Source: Pseudemcibacter aquimaris (GTDB lineage: Bacteria > Pseudomonadota > Alphaproteobacteria > Sphingomonadales > Emcibacteraceae). From it: DNA of 64,000 nucleotides. The notes under the pieces were generated by a model. That model did not search any database. It saw only the letters and a program-made list of their open reading frames with translations, and had not been told where the DNA came from. The stretch lies in assembly GCF_028869115.1 (NCBI RefSeq), contig NZ_CP079800.1, forward strand, positions 992,001 to 1,056,000, read 5' to 3'. Positions 1 to 8,925 of the stretch are shown here, piece after piece (positions within the stretch are counted from its first letter, which is position 1; every line of letters begins with the position of its first letter). Position numbers and translations under genes: made by a program.

Positions 1-87
1 CGTGAAAGTGAAATGGTTTAACGCTTGATTTTAATTGTCTCAAATGCGAGCATGCGTGATCACATTAAGTCGAAGAAATAAAAAATA

Positions 88-864
88 ATGAAAACAATAA
101 TTCTTACCTTTTTTACATTTATTTTCAGCATCATGACCGCGCATGCAGATGTCCTTTCCGATATTAAAGAACGCGGATTTATTAAGGTGGGTATTTCCCT
201 TGGTGGTATGCCCATGGGCGGGCGTGATGCGCGCAATGAAGCAATTGGTTATGATGTCGATGTAGCGAACATGCTCGCAGAAAAACTGGGTGTAGAGCTA
301 CGGATTACTGATGTTTATGGTGATGCGCGGGTCAGTATGCTTGGTTCCGGTCAGCTTGATCTGGTGATCGGTAATATGACCATTACCGAAGAACGCGCAA
401 AAGTGGTTGATTTTTCAAGGCCCTATTACCGCACTGGGTTAAAAATTGCTGTGCAGCGTGGTTCGGGTATTAAATCACTTGATGACTTAAAGGGGAAAAA
501 AGTTGTTGTCGGGCGTTGAACGAGCGGGGCAATTTTTCTAGGTGAACAAGTGCCGGGTGCGGAACTGGTTTATACTGATAACTTCGCACCAAACGGAATT
601 TTGCTGCTTCGTCAACGCCGTGTTGATGCGGGGATTGAGGATGGGTCAAATATCGATTTTCTGGTGAAGAATATCAGAAGCCTCGAAGTAATGCCCGGCG
701 AATTTTTAAGCGGTGATATTGGTATGGGGATGGCAAAAGGGGAAGTGGCCCTCCAAAATTGGACCAATGAATTTATTGCTGATTACATTGCAAGTGGTGA
801 ATTTGCACGCACTTATCATAAATGGTGGGGTGATGAGAGCACACCACCTGATCTAACTCAATAG
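88..864 (+). pseudogene. Family 3 extracellular solute-binding protein, interrupted by an in-frame TGA
   Basis: This would encode a periplasmic binding protein of an amino-acid-type ABC importer (SBP family 3), 258 residues in all. Residues 1-20 form a signal peptide ending in AHA. The segment with IGYDVDVANMLAEKLG and the later IGNMTITEERAKVVDFS are typical of this family. A TGA at 517-519 (codon 144) cuts the frame. The same frame then runs on without another stop to 864 and keeps family-like sequence (VPGAELVYTD, then FARTYHKWW near the end). So this is a single-base nonsense change, not a frameshift. The replaced codon was probably GGA or CGA; I cannot tell which. No permease or ATPase gene is adjacent in the window. 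Either a recent pseudogene or a sequencing error. Confidence 0.8.
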
Positions 865-885
865 AATTTAGTAAAGTATATAACA

Positions 886-1623
886 ATGACAAATATTACA
901 TTCGAAGTATGTGTGGATACCATACAAGGTGCGATTGACGCAGTGAATAACGGTGCTGACCGTATTGAACTTTGTGATGCGCTTGGTATCGGCGGGGCGA
1001 CGCCATCGGCAGGGCTGATGGAACGCGCGTCGAAACTCGGTAAGCCGATATATGCGATGATCCGCCCGCGCGGTGGTGATTTTATTTTCAATTTCGAAGA
1101 TATGGATGTGATGCTGCATGATATTGATACATGCCGTAAATACGGTATGGCGGGGATTGTGGTTGGCATAACCCATGAAAATGGGGCCCTTGATTATCAG
1201 AAATTAAAACGCCTTATTGATCATGCGGATGGCATGGGTGTGACGCTTCACCGTGCATTTGATGTGACACCGGATACAAGTGAGGCCCTCGAAATGGCCA
1301 TTGATCTGGGGATTGAGCGGATCCTTACATCCGGCCAAAAAGAAACGGCCATTCAGGGCGCTTTTAAAATCAAATCTGTGATCGAAGAGGCTGCTGGGCG
1401 TATTTCCATTATGCCATGTTCAAAAATCAATCCGCCAAATTTGGATAACCTGTTTAAAATTTTTAAGACATCAGAAATTCATTCATCTTGCCGTACGTTG
1501 GTCGGCAGTCCCTATACTGAAAATGCACCAAGTATGGCACCTGGTGATGATTTCAGTCGCCATATTACCGACCCGGTGAAGGTAAAAGCCATTCGTAATT
1601 ATTTGGATAACTTAAATGGGTAA
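886..1623 (+). CDS. cutC: CutC family protein
   Basis: A 245-residue TIM-barrel protein of the CutC family, named for copper homeostasis in E. coli, though the biochemical role is unsettled. Family marks are the start FEVCVDTIQGAIDAVNNGADRIELC, given here in part (ADRIELC near residue 29), then MIRPRGGDF near residue 62 and GVTLHRAFD near residue 120. The family's glycine-rich segment after the ISIM strand is replaced by PCSKINPPN near residue 180, which is unusual. It lies 21 bases after the interrupted binding-protein gene and overlaps the next gene by 8 bases, so it probably starts a five-gene operon ending with the rhodanese gene. The family call is firm; the function is not. Confidence 0.9.
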   Translation: MTNITFEVCVDTIQGAIDAVNNGADRIELCDALGIGGATPSAGLMERASKLGKPIYAMIRPRGGDFIFNFEDMDVMLHDIDTCRKYGMAGIVVGITHENGALDYQKLKRLIDHADGMGVTLHRAFDVTPDTSEALEMAIDLGIERILTSGQKETAIQGAFKIKSVIEEAAGRISIMPCSKINPPNLDNLFKIFKTSEIHSSCRTLVGSPYTENAPSMAPGDDFSRHITDPVKVKAIRNYLDNLNG

Positions 1624-3085
1624 GGGGTTATATCAACATCTGATATGTCGCATTCATGATGCGGGTGATAAGGTTTTTATCGCTTCAGAGGTAGGCGATT
1701 ATTTATATTCCGATATTGATGAAAATGCCGCAAAAATCCAGCAAGTGATGATGGGCGTCGGTGTATCAAAAGGAAGCCGCGTATTGGTTCAGGTGAATAA
1801 ATCACCGGAAGCCGTGATGCTTTATCTGGCGTGTTTACGCATGGGCGCGATTTTTGTGCCACTGAATACAGGATATAAACAAGACGAAGTGGAATATTTT
1901 TACGGAAATGCAGAACCGGACCTTTGTGTATGTGAACAAGAAACGAAAGACCGATTTACATGCGCGAAAACAGTCATGGCGATTGATGATCTTTGGCAAA
2001 TGGCGAGACAGCAATCGGGCGATGTTGAAATCACTGACCTTGATGGTGATGATATCGCAGCGATCCTTTATACATCGGGCACGACCGGCCGTTCCAAGGG
2101 CGCAATGCTCAGTAATGATAATTTAAGATCAAATGTTGAGGTTTTAAGCGAATATTGGCAGTGGTCGGAAGATGATGTGCTGCTTCACATACTGCCGATT
2201 TTCCATGTTCATGGGCTTTTTGTCGCGCTACACTGCGCATTATGGACCACGAACACGGTTATTTTCCATAATGGCTATAACCCGGATAATGTGATCGCCG
2301 ATTTACCAAAATCAACGGTGATGATGGGCGTGCCGACCCATTATGTCAGGCTTTTGGAAAATGAAAAATTTGGTCGTGATGTATGCAAAAATATGCGCCT
2401 TTTCCTGTCGGGATCAGCGCCGTTACTGACCGAAACATTTCATGAATTTGAAAAAGTGTCAGGCATTAAAATTCTTGAACGTTATGGTATGACCGAAGCA
2501 GGCATGATCACGTCAAATCCATATGATGGGGACCGCGTTGCGGGAACGGTTGGTTTTCCGCTTCCTGATGTGGATGCCCGGCTTGGTAATATTAAAGACG
2601 GCAAAGGCGTTCTTGAAATAAAAGGCCCAAATGTGTTCAAGGGGTACTGGCGGATGCCGGAAAAAACAGCCGAAGAATTCACAGATGACGGATATTTCAT
2701 CACCGGCGATATTTCCATCATGGATGATGAGGGCCGAGTTTCGATTGTTGGGCGGGCCAAGGATTTAATCATCACAGGTGGCCTTAACGTTTATCCAAAG
2801 GAAATTGAAAGCCTGATTGATGATATGGACGGTGTTAAGGAAAGCGCAGTGATCGGTGTGTCTCACCCCGATTTCGGCGAAGGGGTAACGGCGATCGTTG
2901 TGCCAGACGGCAGTGTCGAGATTTCGGAAGATATAATCATAAACGATACGTCAGAAAAGCTGGCCAGTTTTAAAGTACCAAAAAGAATATATATTGTTGA
3001 TGAACTGCCCCGCAATACAATGGGCAAAGTACAAAAAAATGCACTGCGTGAAGAATACGCAAAGATATACGGGAAAGAGAAATGA
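1616..3085 (+). CDS. matB: Malonyl-CoA synthetase-like acyl-CoA ligase (ANL superfamily)
   Basis: A 489-residue adenylate-forming ligase expected to activate a carboxylic acid with ATP and CoA. The AMP/ATP loop YTSGTTGRSKG is near residue 153, the motif ERYGMTEAGM near residue 285, the hinge YFITGDIS near residue 360, GRAKDLIITGGLNVYPKEIE near residue 380, and the catalytic lysine region PRNTMGKVQK near residue 463. The stretch after the A5 motif (NPYDGDRVAGTVGFPLP) and the GPNVFKGYWRMPEKT segment closely resemble MatB, so malonate or methylmalonate is the likely substrate. The start overlaps cutC by 8 bases and the stop overlaps the next gene by 4 bases (ATGA), indicating translational coupling. 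Substrate is inference from motif similarity. Confidence 0.82.
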   Translation: MGKGLYQHLICRIHDAGDKVFIASEVGDYLYSDIDENAAKIQQVMMGVGVSKGSRVLVQVNKSPEAVMLYLACLRMGAIFVPLNTGYKQDEVEYFYGNAEPDLCVCEQETKDRFTCAKTVMAIDDLWQMARQQSGDVEITDLDGDDIAAILYTSGTTGRSKGAMLSNDNLRSNVEVLSEYWQWSEDDVLLHILPIFHVHGLFVALHCALWTTNTVIFHNGYNPDNVIADLPKSTVMMGVPTHYVRLLENEKFGRDVCKNMRLFLSGSAPLLTETFHEFEKVSGIKILERYGMTEAGMITSNPYDGDRVAGTVGFPLPDVDARLGNIKDGKGVLEIKGPNVFKGYWRMPEKTAEEFTDDGYFITGDISIMDDEGRVSIVGRAKDLIITGGLNVYPKEIESLIDDMDGVKESAVIGVSHPDFGEGVTAIVVPDGSVEISEDIIINDTSEKLASFKVPKRIYIVDELPRNTMGKVQKNALREEYAKIYGKEK

Positions 3086-4002
3086 AACAAATAATCGCAA
3101 TTATCGCCTTGATGATCAGCTCTAACGCATACGCACAATCACACTTGTTACCGGACGTGCCAGAAGGGGCACAGGCGGTATCGCTTTTTGGTGAGCCATT
3201 ATCCATGCCAGCGCCAAGTGAACGTGTGCTTGAAAACCTTGCCGCGGCGAAGGAAAAATATGACGCCGACCCGATGGATGCAGATAACATTATTTGGTAT
3301 GGTCGCCGTGTTGCCTATACGGGTGATTTTCGTCGTGCGATTTTAATCTTTTCAGAAGGGATTAGAAAACATCCAACGGATGCGCGCATGTATCGTCACC
3401 GCGGTCACCGTTATATTACAATCCGTGAATTTGACCGTGCGATTGAGGATTATGAAATCGCCGCTAGCCTGATTAAAGGTAAGCAAGATAAAATTGAACC
3501 GGACGGTGCGCCGAACCCGGCGGGTATTCCGGTCACCAGCACCCACAGCAATATTTATTACCATTTGGGGCTTGCTTATTATTTGAAGCATGATTTTGAA
3601 AATTCATTACGTGTTTTCAAAATGGGTCGTGATCTTGAATTAAATGATGATAATACATCATCGACCACACATTGGATTTATATGAACCTGCGCCGCCTTG
3701 GCCGTGATGCGGAAGCCGCAGAAGCCCTAAACCACATAACAGCAGATATGGATATTATTGAGGTACATAATTACCACAAGCTTGATATGTTCTATAAGGG
3801 CGAGGTTCCAGAAGAAGAAGTATTAAACGCCGATCCGAATATTCCGGCGGGGGCCAGCATCACATATGGTGTTGCGAACTGGTTTTTATATAACGGTGAA
3901 ACGGAAAAGGCCTATGATTTGATGGAAAGATTTCTTAAAACCAATTCATGGGGCGCATTTGGCTATATCGCAGCCGAAGTCGATTTGAAAAACAGAAAAT
4001 AA
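3082..4002 (+). CDS. Exported TPR-type protein (paralogue 1)
   Basis: A 306-residue protein with a cleavable signal peptide (about residues 1-18, ending SNAYAQ). The body contains helical repeats of tetratricopeptide type: one around residues 70-110 (WYGRRVAYTGDFRRAI), a second around 105-135 and a third after residue 160 (YYHLGLAYYLKHDFENSL). It is strongly similar along its whole length to the next gene and shares blocks such as HPTDAR, RHRGHRYI, STHSNIYYHLGLAY and MNLRRLG. The pair is therefore a tandem duplication. Unlike its partner it has no lipobox and should be soluble in the periplasm. It is translationally coupled to the ligase upstream. I do not know its function; TPR proteins normally act as protein-binding scaffolds. 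Confidence 0.8.
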   Translation: MKQIIAIIALMISSNAYAQSHLLPDVPEGAQAVSLFGEPLSMPAPSERVLENLAAAKEKYDADPMDADNIIWYGRRVAYTGDFRRAILIFSEGIRKHPTDARMYRHRGHRYITIREFDRAIEDYEIAASLIKGKQDKIEPDGAPNPAGIPVTSTHSNIYYHLGLAYYLKHDFENSLRVFKMGRDLELNDDNTSSTTHWIYMNLRRLGRDAEAAEALNHITADMDIIEVHNYHKLDMFYKGEVPEEEVLNADPNIPAGASITYGVANWFLYNGETEKAYDLMERFLKTNSWGAFGYIAAEVDLKNRK

Positions 4003-4041
4003 CTAAGAATTTAAAACGAGAAATTAAAGAGGGAAAAATTT

Positions 4042-5028
4042 ATGAATATTTATAAATCATTATTACTCGCGGGCGCCGCAACGGTTATTGCGGCATGTTC
4101 AGCAGAACAAACGATGGAACAATCCACAGAACAGACAAAAGCAGAAGCGCCAGCAATGGACGCATCACTTTTCACAACCGACGTTCCGGAAGGGGCACAG
4201 GCCGTTTCTTTCCTGGGTAAGCCGCTGGTGCCGGCCGAGCCACGCCAAGTGCTGCTCGATAAACTTGCGGAAGCAAAGGCAAATTATGACGCGGACCCGG
4301 ATGATGTGATGAATATCATTTGGTATGGTCGCCGTGTTGCTTATACCGGTGATTATCGCCGCGCCATTGAAATTTATTCAGAGGGCATCGAAAAACACCC
4401 AACTGACGCACGTCTTTATCGCCACCGTGGCCACCGTTATATTTCGATCCGTGAAATTGATCGTGCGGTTGCCGATTATGAAATGGCGGCTGAACTGATT
4501 AAGGGCACGGAAGACGCGATTGAGCCAGACGGCGTGATTAACCCGCAAGGTATTTTCCTAACCAGCACCCACAGTAATATTTATTACCATCTGGGGCTTG
4601 CTTATTTCTTAAGACAGGAATGGCAGAAATCATATGATGCCTTCAAAATGGGGCAGGACCTTGGTCTTAACGATGATAATATCGTTTCAACGGGCCATTG
4701 GATGTATATGAACCTTCGTCGCCTTGGTAAGCTTGAAGAGGCACAAGCCTCCCTTGATAACATCAAGGAAGAAATGACCATCGTTGAAAATATGTCCTAT
4801 CATAATCTGACACTGATGTATAAAGGCATCATCCCATCAGAAGAATTAACAGACGTTGATCCAAATGACCCAAGCGGCGCGGCGATCGCATTCGGTGTGG
4901 CCAACTGGTTCTATTATAATGATGAAAAAGAAAAGGCATATGACCTGATGGAACGTTTCATGGAAACAAGCGCGTGGAGCGCCTTTGGTTTCATTGCGGC
5001 TGAAAAAGAGCTTAGCCTAAGGGATTAA
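4042..5028 (+). CDS. TPR-type lipoprotein (paralogue 2)
   Basis: A 328-residue paralogue of the gene before it, but made as a lipoprotein: the signal sequence ends in AGAATVIAAC with the lipidated cysteine at residue 19, followed by a Glu/Thr/Gln-rich linker to about residue 45. The conserved core then repeats the upstream protein block for block (EGAQAVSFLGKPL, WYGRRVAYTGDYRRAIEIYSEG, RHRGHRYISIREIDRA, STHSNIYYHLGLAYFL, GVANWFYYNDEKEKAYDLMERF). A good ribosome-binding site (AGAGGGA) precedes the ATG. One base separates its stop from the rhodanese gene. The pair could form a periplasmic/membrane-anchored couple; this is inference. Confidence 0.82.
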   Translation: MNIYKSLLLAGAATVIAACSAEQTMEQSTEQTKAEAPAMDASLFTTDVPEGAQAVSFLGKPLVPAEPRQVLLDKLAEAKANYDADPDDVMNIIWYGRRVAYTGDYRRAIEIYSEGIEKHPTDARLYRHRGHRYISIREIDRAVADYEMAAELIKGTEDAIEPDGVINPQGIFLTSTHSNIYYHLGLAYFLRQEWQKSYDAFKMGQDLGLNDDNIVSTGHWMYMNLRRLGKLEEAQASLDNIKEEMTIVENMSYHNLTLMYKGIIPSEELTDVDPNDPSGAAIAFGVANWFYYNDEKEKAYDLMERFMETSAWSAFGFIAAEKELSLRD

Positions 5029-5029
5029 T

Positions 5030-6574
5030 ATGAACTATAAATCGGCACATGAGGTAAAAAAGATACTATCGTTGAAAAGCGAATGGGCTTTCATCGATAT
5101 TCGTGAAACGGCGGAATATGGCCGTGGTCACCCGTTCTTTGTATCGCATGTGCCGTATAGTATCCTTGAAGCGCGTATCGGATTATATGTGCCGCGAAAG
5201 GGTACAAAACTGATCCTGTTTGATGGTGGTAACGGCATTTCTGAAAAGGCCGCAACACACCTTGAAGCAATGGGATATACCGATGTCATCATCCTGAAAT
5301 GGGGCATCACCGCATGGCGGGATGCGGGTTATGCATTATACGAAGGGATCAGCGCACCCAGCAAATCATTCGGCGAGGTCGTCGAACATGAACTTGGCAC
5401 CATATCCATTACCGCGGAACAGTTAAAAACACGCATGGATGCGGGCGATGATAATTTCATCATCCTTGATGGCCGCACACCAGAAGAATTTAATCGCATG
5501 ACGATCCCATCCTCCACATCGTGCCCCAATGCCGAATTATCCTTACGCTATAAAGCGATGTTAAAAAGACCGGATCAGGACATTATCGTTAACTGCGCCG
5601 GACGTACCCGTAGCTTGATCGGCGCGGAAACATTAAGACAGCTTGATATCCCGAATAAGGTATACGCACTTGAAAATGGCACCATGGGCTGGAAACTGGC
5701 GGGGCTTGAACTTGAATATGGCGCAGAACGCACATACCCCAATAATATTGACGATAATATCGTTACGGAAACGCAACAAAAAGCGGATGAATTAATTAAT
5801 AAACATGACATTCCGGTTGTGTCATTGGACACCTTAAATGAATGGCGCGTTGATGACAGCAAAACCACATTTCAATATGATGTCAGAACCCGCGAAGAAT
5901 ATGAAGCGGGCCATGTAAATGGTTTTCGCCATACACCCGGTGGACAACTCGTGCAGGCAACCGACCAATGGTTCGCCACCAGAAACGGCCGCATCGTTTT
6001 ATTTGACCCATTAAAAATACGCGCGGTAATGACGGCGATTTGGTTAAAGGGCATGGGGCATGATGCCTATATCCTTGATCCGGATACGGTTAAGGAACTG
6101 GAACACGTCGATGAATTTGATATTGACGTATCGGGTCTTGAATTCATCGGTGCAGCGGAACTTAAAAACACTGACGCGATGATTTTGGATGCGCGCCCAA
6201 GCGGTGAATACCGTAAAGGTCACATCGAAGGCGCCATCTGGACAAGCCGCGCGAACCTTTCCAAAATGAAAATTACAGGAAAGCCAATTGTGATTGGCGC
6301 CGACCTGTTCACTGCCCAATTCATCGTCAAGGACCTCGGCGGCAATGCCATCATTTCCTTAACCGAGGCCGACGAATGGCAAGCCGCTGACATAAAACTG
6401 GTCTCAACCCCCGACATCCCAACGGATGAGGAACGCATAGATTTCATGTTCCACACCCACGCCCGCCACAGCGGCAACATGGAACACGCAAGGGAATACT
6501 TACGTTGGGAAACGGGTTTGATGGACCAAATGGATGATCAGGAACGGGGCACGCTTAAGCCGTTGAAGGTTTAA
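5030..6574 (+). CDS. Protein with four rhodanese-like domains
   Basis: A 514-residue cytoplasmic protein (no signal peptide) built of four rhodanese-like domains at about residues 1-105, 125-235, 265-365 and 385-460. Each carries the rhodanese opening pattern (FIDIRETAEYGRGH, ILDGRTPEEFNRM, QYDVRTREEYEAGH, ILDARPSGEYRKGH). Only domain 2 has the catalytic cysteine, C189 in NCAGRTRS; in domains 1, 3 and 4 the active-site loop reads LFDGGNGIS, LFDPLKIRA and IGADLFTAQ, so these should not form a persulfide. The likely role is sulfur transfer or thiol/persulfide handling with three non-catalytic modules. It ends the run cutC, ligase, TPR, TPR, rhodanese, all with overlaps or very short gaps. The natural sulfur donor is unknown. 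Confidence 0.88.
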   Translation: MNYKSAHEVKKILSLKSEWAFIDIRETAEYGRGHPFFVSHVPYSILEARIGLYVPRKGTKLILFDGGNGISEKAATHLEAMGYTDVIILKWGITAWRDAGYALYEGISAPSKSFGEVVEHELGTISITAEQLKTRMDAGDDNFIILDGRTPEEFNRMTIPSSTSCPNAELSLRYKAMLKRPDQDIIVNCAGRTRSLIGAETLRQLDIPNKVYALENGTMGWKLAGLELEYGAERTYPNNIDDNIVTETQQKADELINKHDIPVVSLDTLNEWRVDDSKTTFQYDVRTREEYEAGHVNGFRHTPGGQLVQATDQWFATRNGRIVLFDPLKIRAVMTAIWLKGMGHDAYILDPDTVKELEHVDEFDIDVSGLEFIGAAELKNTDAMILDARPSGEYRKGHIEGAIWTSRANLSKMKITGKPIVIGADLFTAQFIVKDLGGNAIISLTEADEWQAADIKLVSTPDIPTDEERIDFMFHTHARHSGNMEHAREYLRWETGLMDQMDDQERGTLKPLKV

Positions 6575-6588
6575 ACTAAATTTAGAGG

Positions 6589-6990
6589 TTATGTGTTTGT
6601 TATAATAGGTTTTTCTACGACATTAGAAACCTCAAGTATTTGGCCTTTTGCAATACGTCTATTGCCAATAAAGAAAATTGTCTGACCTTCCGTCACATAT
6701 TCTTTTTTGAGAGAAGTTCCAAAAAGATGAATATTACATGTGAATTCACCTCCGCTGATAATAAGGTCAGGCTCAATATTGTTCATTCGAGCAAAAAATG
6801 AAAGATTTCCATTCTCTAGTTCTAATTCAACACTGACTTCTACTTCTTCTGTTTTGTCACTTGTACTTTGTAGGTAGTTTTCTGATTTAGAAACATTTTT
6901 CTCATTAATAGCATCTTCAGGCGAATACATTCGCATGGACGCATAAAAATCTATTTGAACAAATGTCTGGATGTTAAGTTCATTGTTCAT
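6589..6990 (-). CDS. Hypothetical protein with an EF-Tu-like beta-barrel tail
   Basis: A 133-residue soluble protein that I do not recognise. The first 50 residues are polar. The rest is beta-rich, and the end (EGQTIFFIGNRRIAKGQILEV) resembles the last strands of the EF-Tu C-terminal barrel, where a similar EGxxFxIR-GRTxGxGxV pattern occurs. That resemblance is by eye only. The gene is visibly more AT-rich than its flanks and lies on the opposite strand from the rhodanese gene, with 14 bases between the two stops. It may have been acquired separately. No function is proposed. Confidence 0.6.
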   Translation of the reverse strand: MNNELNIQTFVQIDFYASMRMYSPEDAINEKNVSKSENYLQSTSDKTEEVEVSVELELENGNLSFFARMNNIEPDLIISGGEFTCNIHLFGTSLKKEYVTEGQTIFFIGNRRIAKGQILEVSNVVEKPIITNT

Positions 6991-7005
6991 TTTTTAAATA
7001 CTTCA

Positions 7006-8784
7006 TTACAACGGCCAAACAAGCGCAATCATCGGCAATGCAACGATGGTAATTATCACTTCTAACGGCAGACCCATGCGCCAGTAATCACCGAATTTAT
7101 ATCCGCCCGGACCCATGATCAGGGCGTTGTTTTTGTGGCCGATGGGGGTTAGGAAGGCGCAGGATGATGATACCGCCACGGCCATGAGGAAAGCATCAGG
7201 GTTGCTATTTAAACTTTCGGCCATACTCACCGCGATGGGGGCCATCATGACGGCGGTGGCGACGTTGTTCATCAGGTCCGATAAAGTCATGGTGACGATG
7301 AACAGGATCGCCATGACGAAAAAGGCGCTGTTGCCATCGGCGACCGATAGAATGCCCGATGCAATCAAGTCCGTGGTGCCGGTGGTTTCCAGCGCCCCGC
7401 CAATGGGGATCATCGAACCGACAAGCACGATCACGGGCCAATCGATGGTGTTATACAAGTCCCTAAGCGGGATAATGTTAAAGAGCACCATACCAAGGGC
7501 CGCGATTGCAAGGGATATGGTCAGGCTGGTAAGACCCGTTGCTGCCGCACCAATGGCCCCCGCTAGTAGTAGCACTGCGATACCCGCATGTTTGCGTTTG
7601 CCCATGTTAATGCCACGTCCCGCGAGCGGCAATAGCCCGAGGCGATCCATGGATTTGGTCATACTATCATTATCGCCCTGTAATAATAAAATATCACCCG
7701 CTTGGAAGATTAATTGATGAAGCTGGTGGTTGATGTTTTGTCCTTGGCGGGATACGCCAAGCAAGTTAAGTGCTGATCTTGATTTTAATCTGATCTCACC
7801 AATTTTGCGGCCGATGATGCGGCTGTCGGCGGAAACCACGGCTTCGGATAAGGCGACGTCATCATTGGAAAATAACGAGCTGTCATATTCACCGCCCTTA
7901 ATTTCAAGCCCCAATTTATGGGCGAAATCATCCAGTTCTTTTGGTCCTGTTTTTAAAATGAAAATATCATTTTCTTCGATGATGCGTGTGCGGCTAAGGC
8001 GTAAAATGCGTCTTCCGTTTTTGATTAAACCTGCGATACGCACGTCGCATTTATCGGCGATGTCATCAATATCTTTAACCGTTTTGCCGATGGCCGCGGA
8101 TCCTTCCGGTGCGCTACATTCGGCGACATAATCATCAATGTCGTATAAATCATCGGTGGCTGATTTTGATTGTCTGTCCTTGGGCAGGAACCGCCAGCCA
8201 ACGGTGCCAAGAAAGAATATACCAACCGCCGCAACGGCAATGCCGACAGGGGAAAAATCAAACATGGAAAATGGCTCACCGGCAACAGATTCACGGTAAT
8301 GGGCAATCACGATATTGGGCGGCGTACCGATCAGGGTGATCAGACCGCCAAGGATTGAAGCGAATGACAGCGGCATTAATAATAATGCCGGTGAACGTTT
8401 CACCTTTTTCGCGCTATCGATGGTTGCGGGCATTAATAATGCGAGCGCCGCCACATTATTCATCATCGCGGAAAGGATCGCGGAAAAGCTCGACATGATC
8501 GAAATTTGAAAAAACAGATTTTTTAACGGGGGCACAACAATATGGGCGATGCGGTCAATCACACCGGAAACCGCAAGGCCGCTGCTGATCACCAGAACGG
8601 CGGCGACGGTTATCACCGCAGGGTGGGAAAATCCGTTAAACGCGCTTTCCGCGTCAATTACGCCGGTTAAAACGCTGATCATCAACGCGCTAAAGGCGAC
8701 CACATCATAACGCCAACGTCCCCATAAAAAGAAAATGAAAACACCCGCCAGTATAATAATGATACTAATCTGTTCTTGGCTCAC
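7006..8784 (-). CDS. SLC13/DASS family anion carrier with two RCK-C domains
   Basis: A 592-residue inner-membrane carrier. The N-terminal half holds hydrophobic helices with the SLC13-type hairpin MNNVAALALLMP near residue 108 and a polar loop LIGTPPNIVIAH near residue 153. Two soluble RCK-C (TrkA-C) domains lie at about residues 210-290 and 305-385 (for example GKTVKDIDDIADKCDVRIAG is the opening of the first). The second membrane half repeats the pattern with LMNNVATAVMMAP near residue 510 and TPIGHKNNALIMGPGGYKFG near residue 548. This layout matches sodium-coupled dicarboxylate or sulfate carriers such as the Sac1-like group. The substrate cannot be read from sequence. It is divergent from the symporter gene at 8926, with a 141-base gap. 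Confidence 0.87.
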   Translation of the reverse strand: MSQEQISIIIILAGVFIFFLWGRWRYDVVAFSALMISVLTGVIDAESAFNGFSHPAVITVAAVLVISSGLAVSGVIDRIAHIVVPPLKNLFFQISIMSSFSAILSAMMNNVAALALLMPATIDSAKKVKRSPALLLMPLSFASILGGLITLIGTPPNIVIAHYRESVAGEPFSMFDFSPVGIAVAAVGIFFLGTVGWRFLPKDRQSKSATDDLYDIDDYVAECSAPEGSAAIGKTVKDIDDIADKCDVRIAGLIKNGRRILRLSRTRIIEENDIFILKTGPKELDDFAHKLGLEIKGGEYDSSLFSNDDVALSEAVVSADSRIIGRKIGEIRLKSRSALNLLGVSRQGQNINHQLHQLIFQAGDILLLQGDNDSMTKSMDRLGLLPLAGRGINMGKRKHAGIAVLLLAGAIGAAATGLTSLTISLAIAALGMVLFNIIPLRDLYNTIDWPVIVLVGSMIPIGGALETTGTTDLIASGILSVADGNSAFFVMAILFIVTMTLSDLMNNVATAVMMAPIAVSMAESLNSNPDAFLMAVAVSSSCAFLTPIGHKNNALIMGPGGYKFGDYWRMGLPLEVIITIVALPMIALVWPL

Positions 8785-8925
8785 GCAATTTTCCCCTTTA
8801 TTTTTTTCCGCTTTATTTTTTTCTGCTTAGGCGTTGTGGTTTCCATAAATGATGCTAGGGTAATAATCACAAAAATAAAACAAAAAATTTATAGCAAAAT
8901 ATAGACTTGGGGTTAGGGGAGTATA
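8785..8925. other. Divergent intergenic region with a short T-rich direct repeat
   Basis: The gap separates two divergent transporter genes and must hold both promoters. It starts with two near-identical copies of the block CTTTATTTTTTTCCGC at about 8795-8825, the second with T for C near its end. The remaining part is AT-rich, and the symporter's ribosome-binding site (TAGGGGAG) ends it. I see no convincing operator. Confidence 0.4.

Noticed and set aside
7115-7717. A 200-codon open frame antisense to the SLC13 gene
   Set aside because: It lies fully inside a well-supported gene on the other strand, has no family resemblance and no separate promoter or ribosome-binding site.
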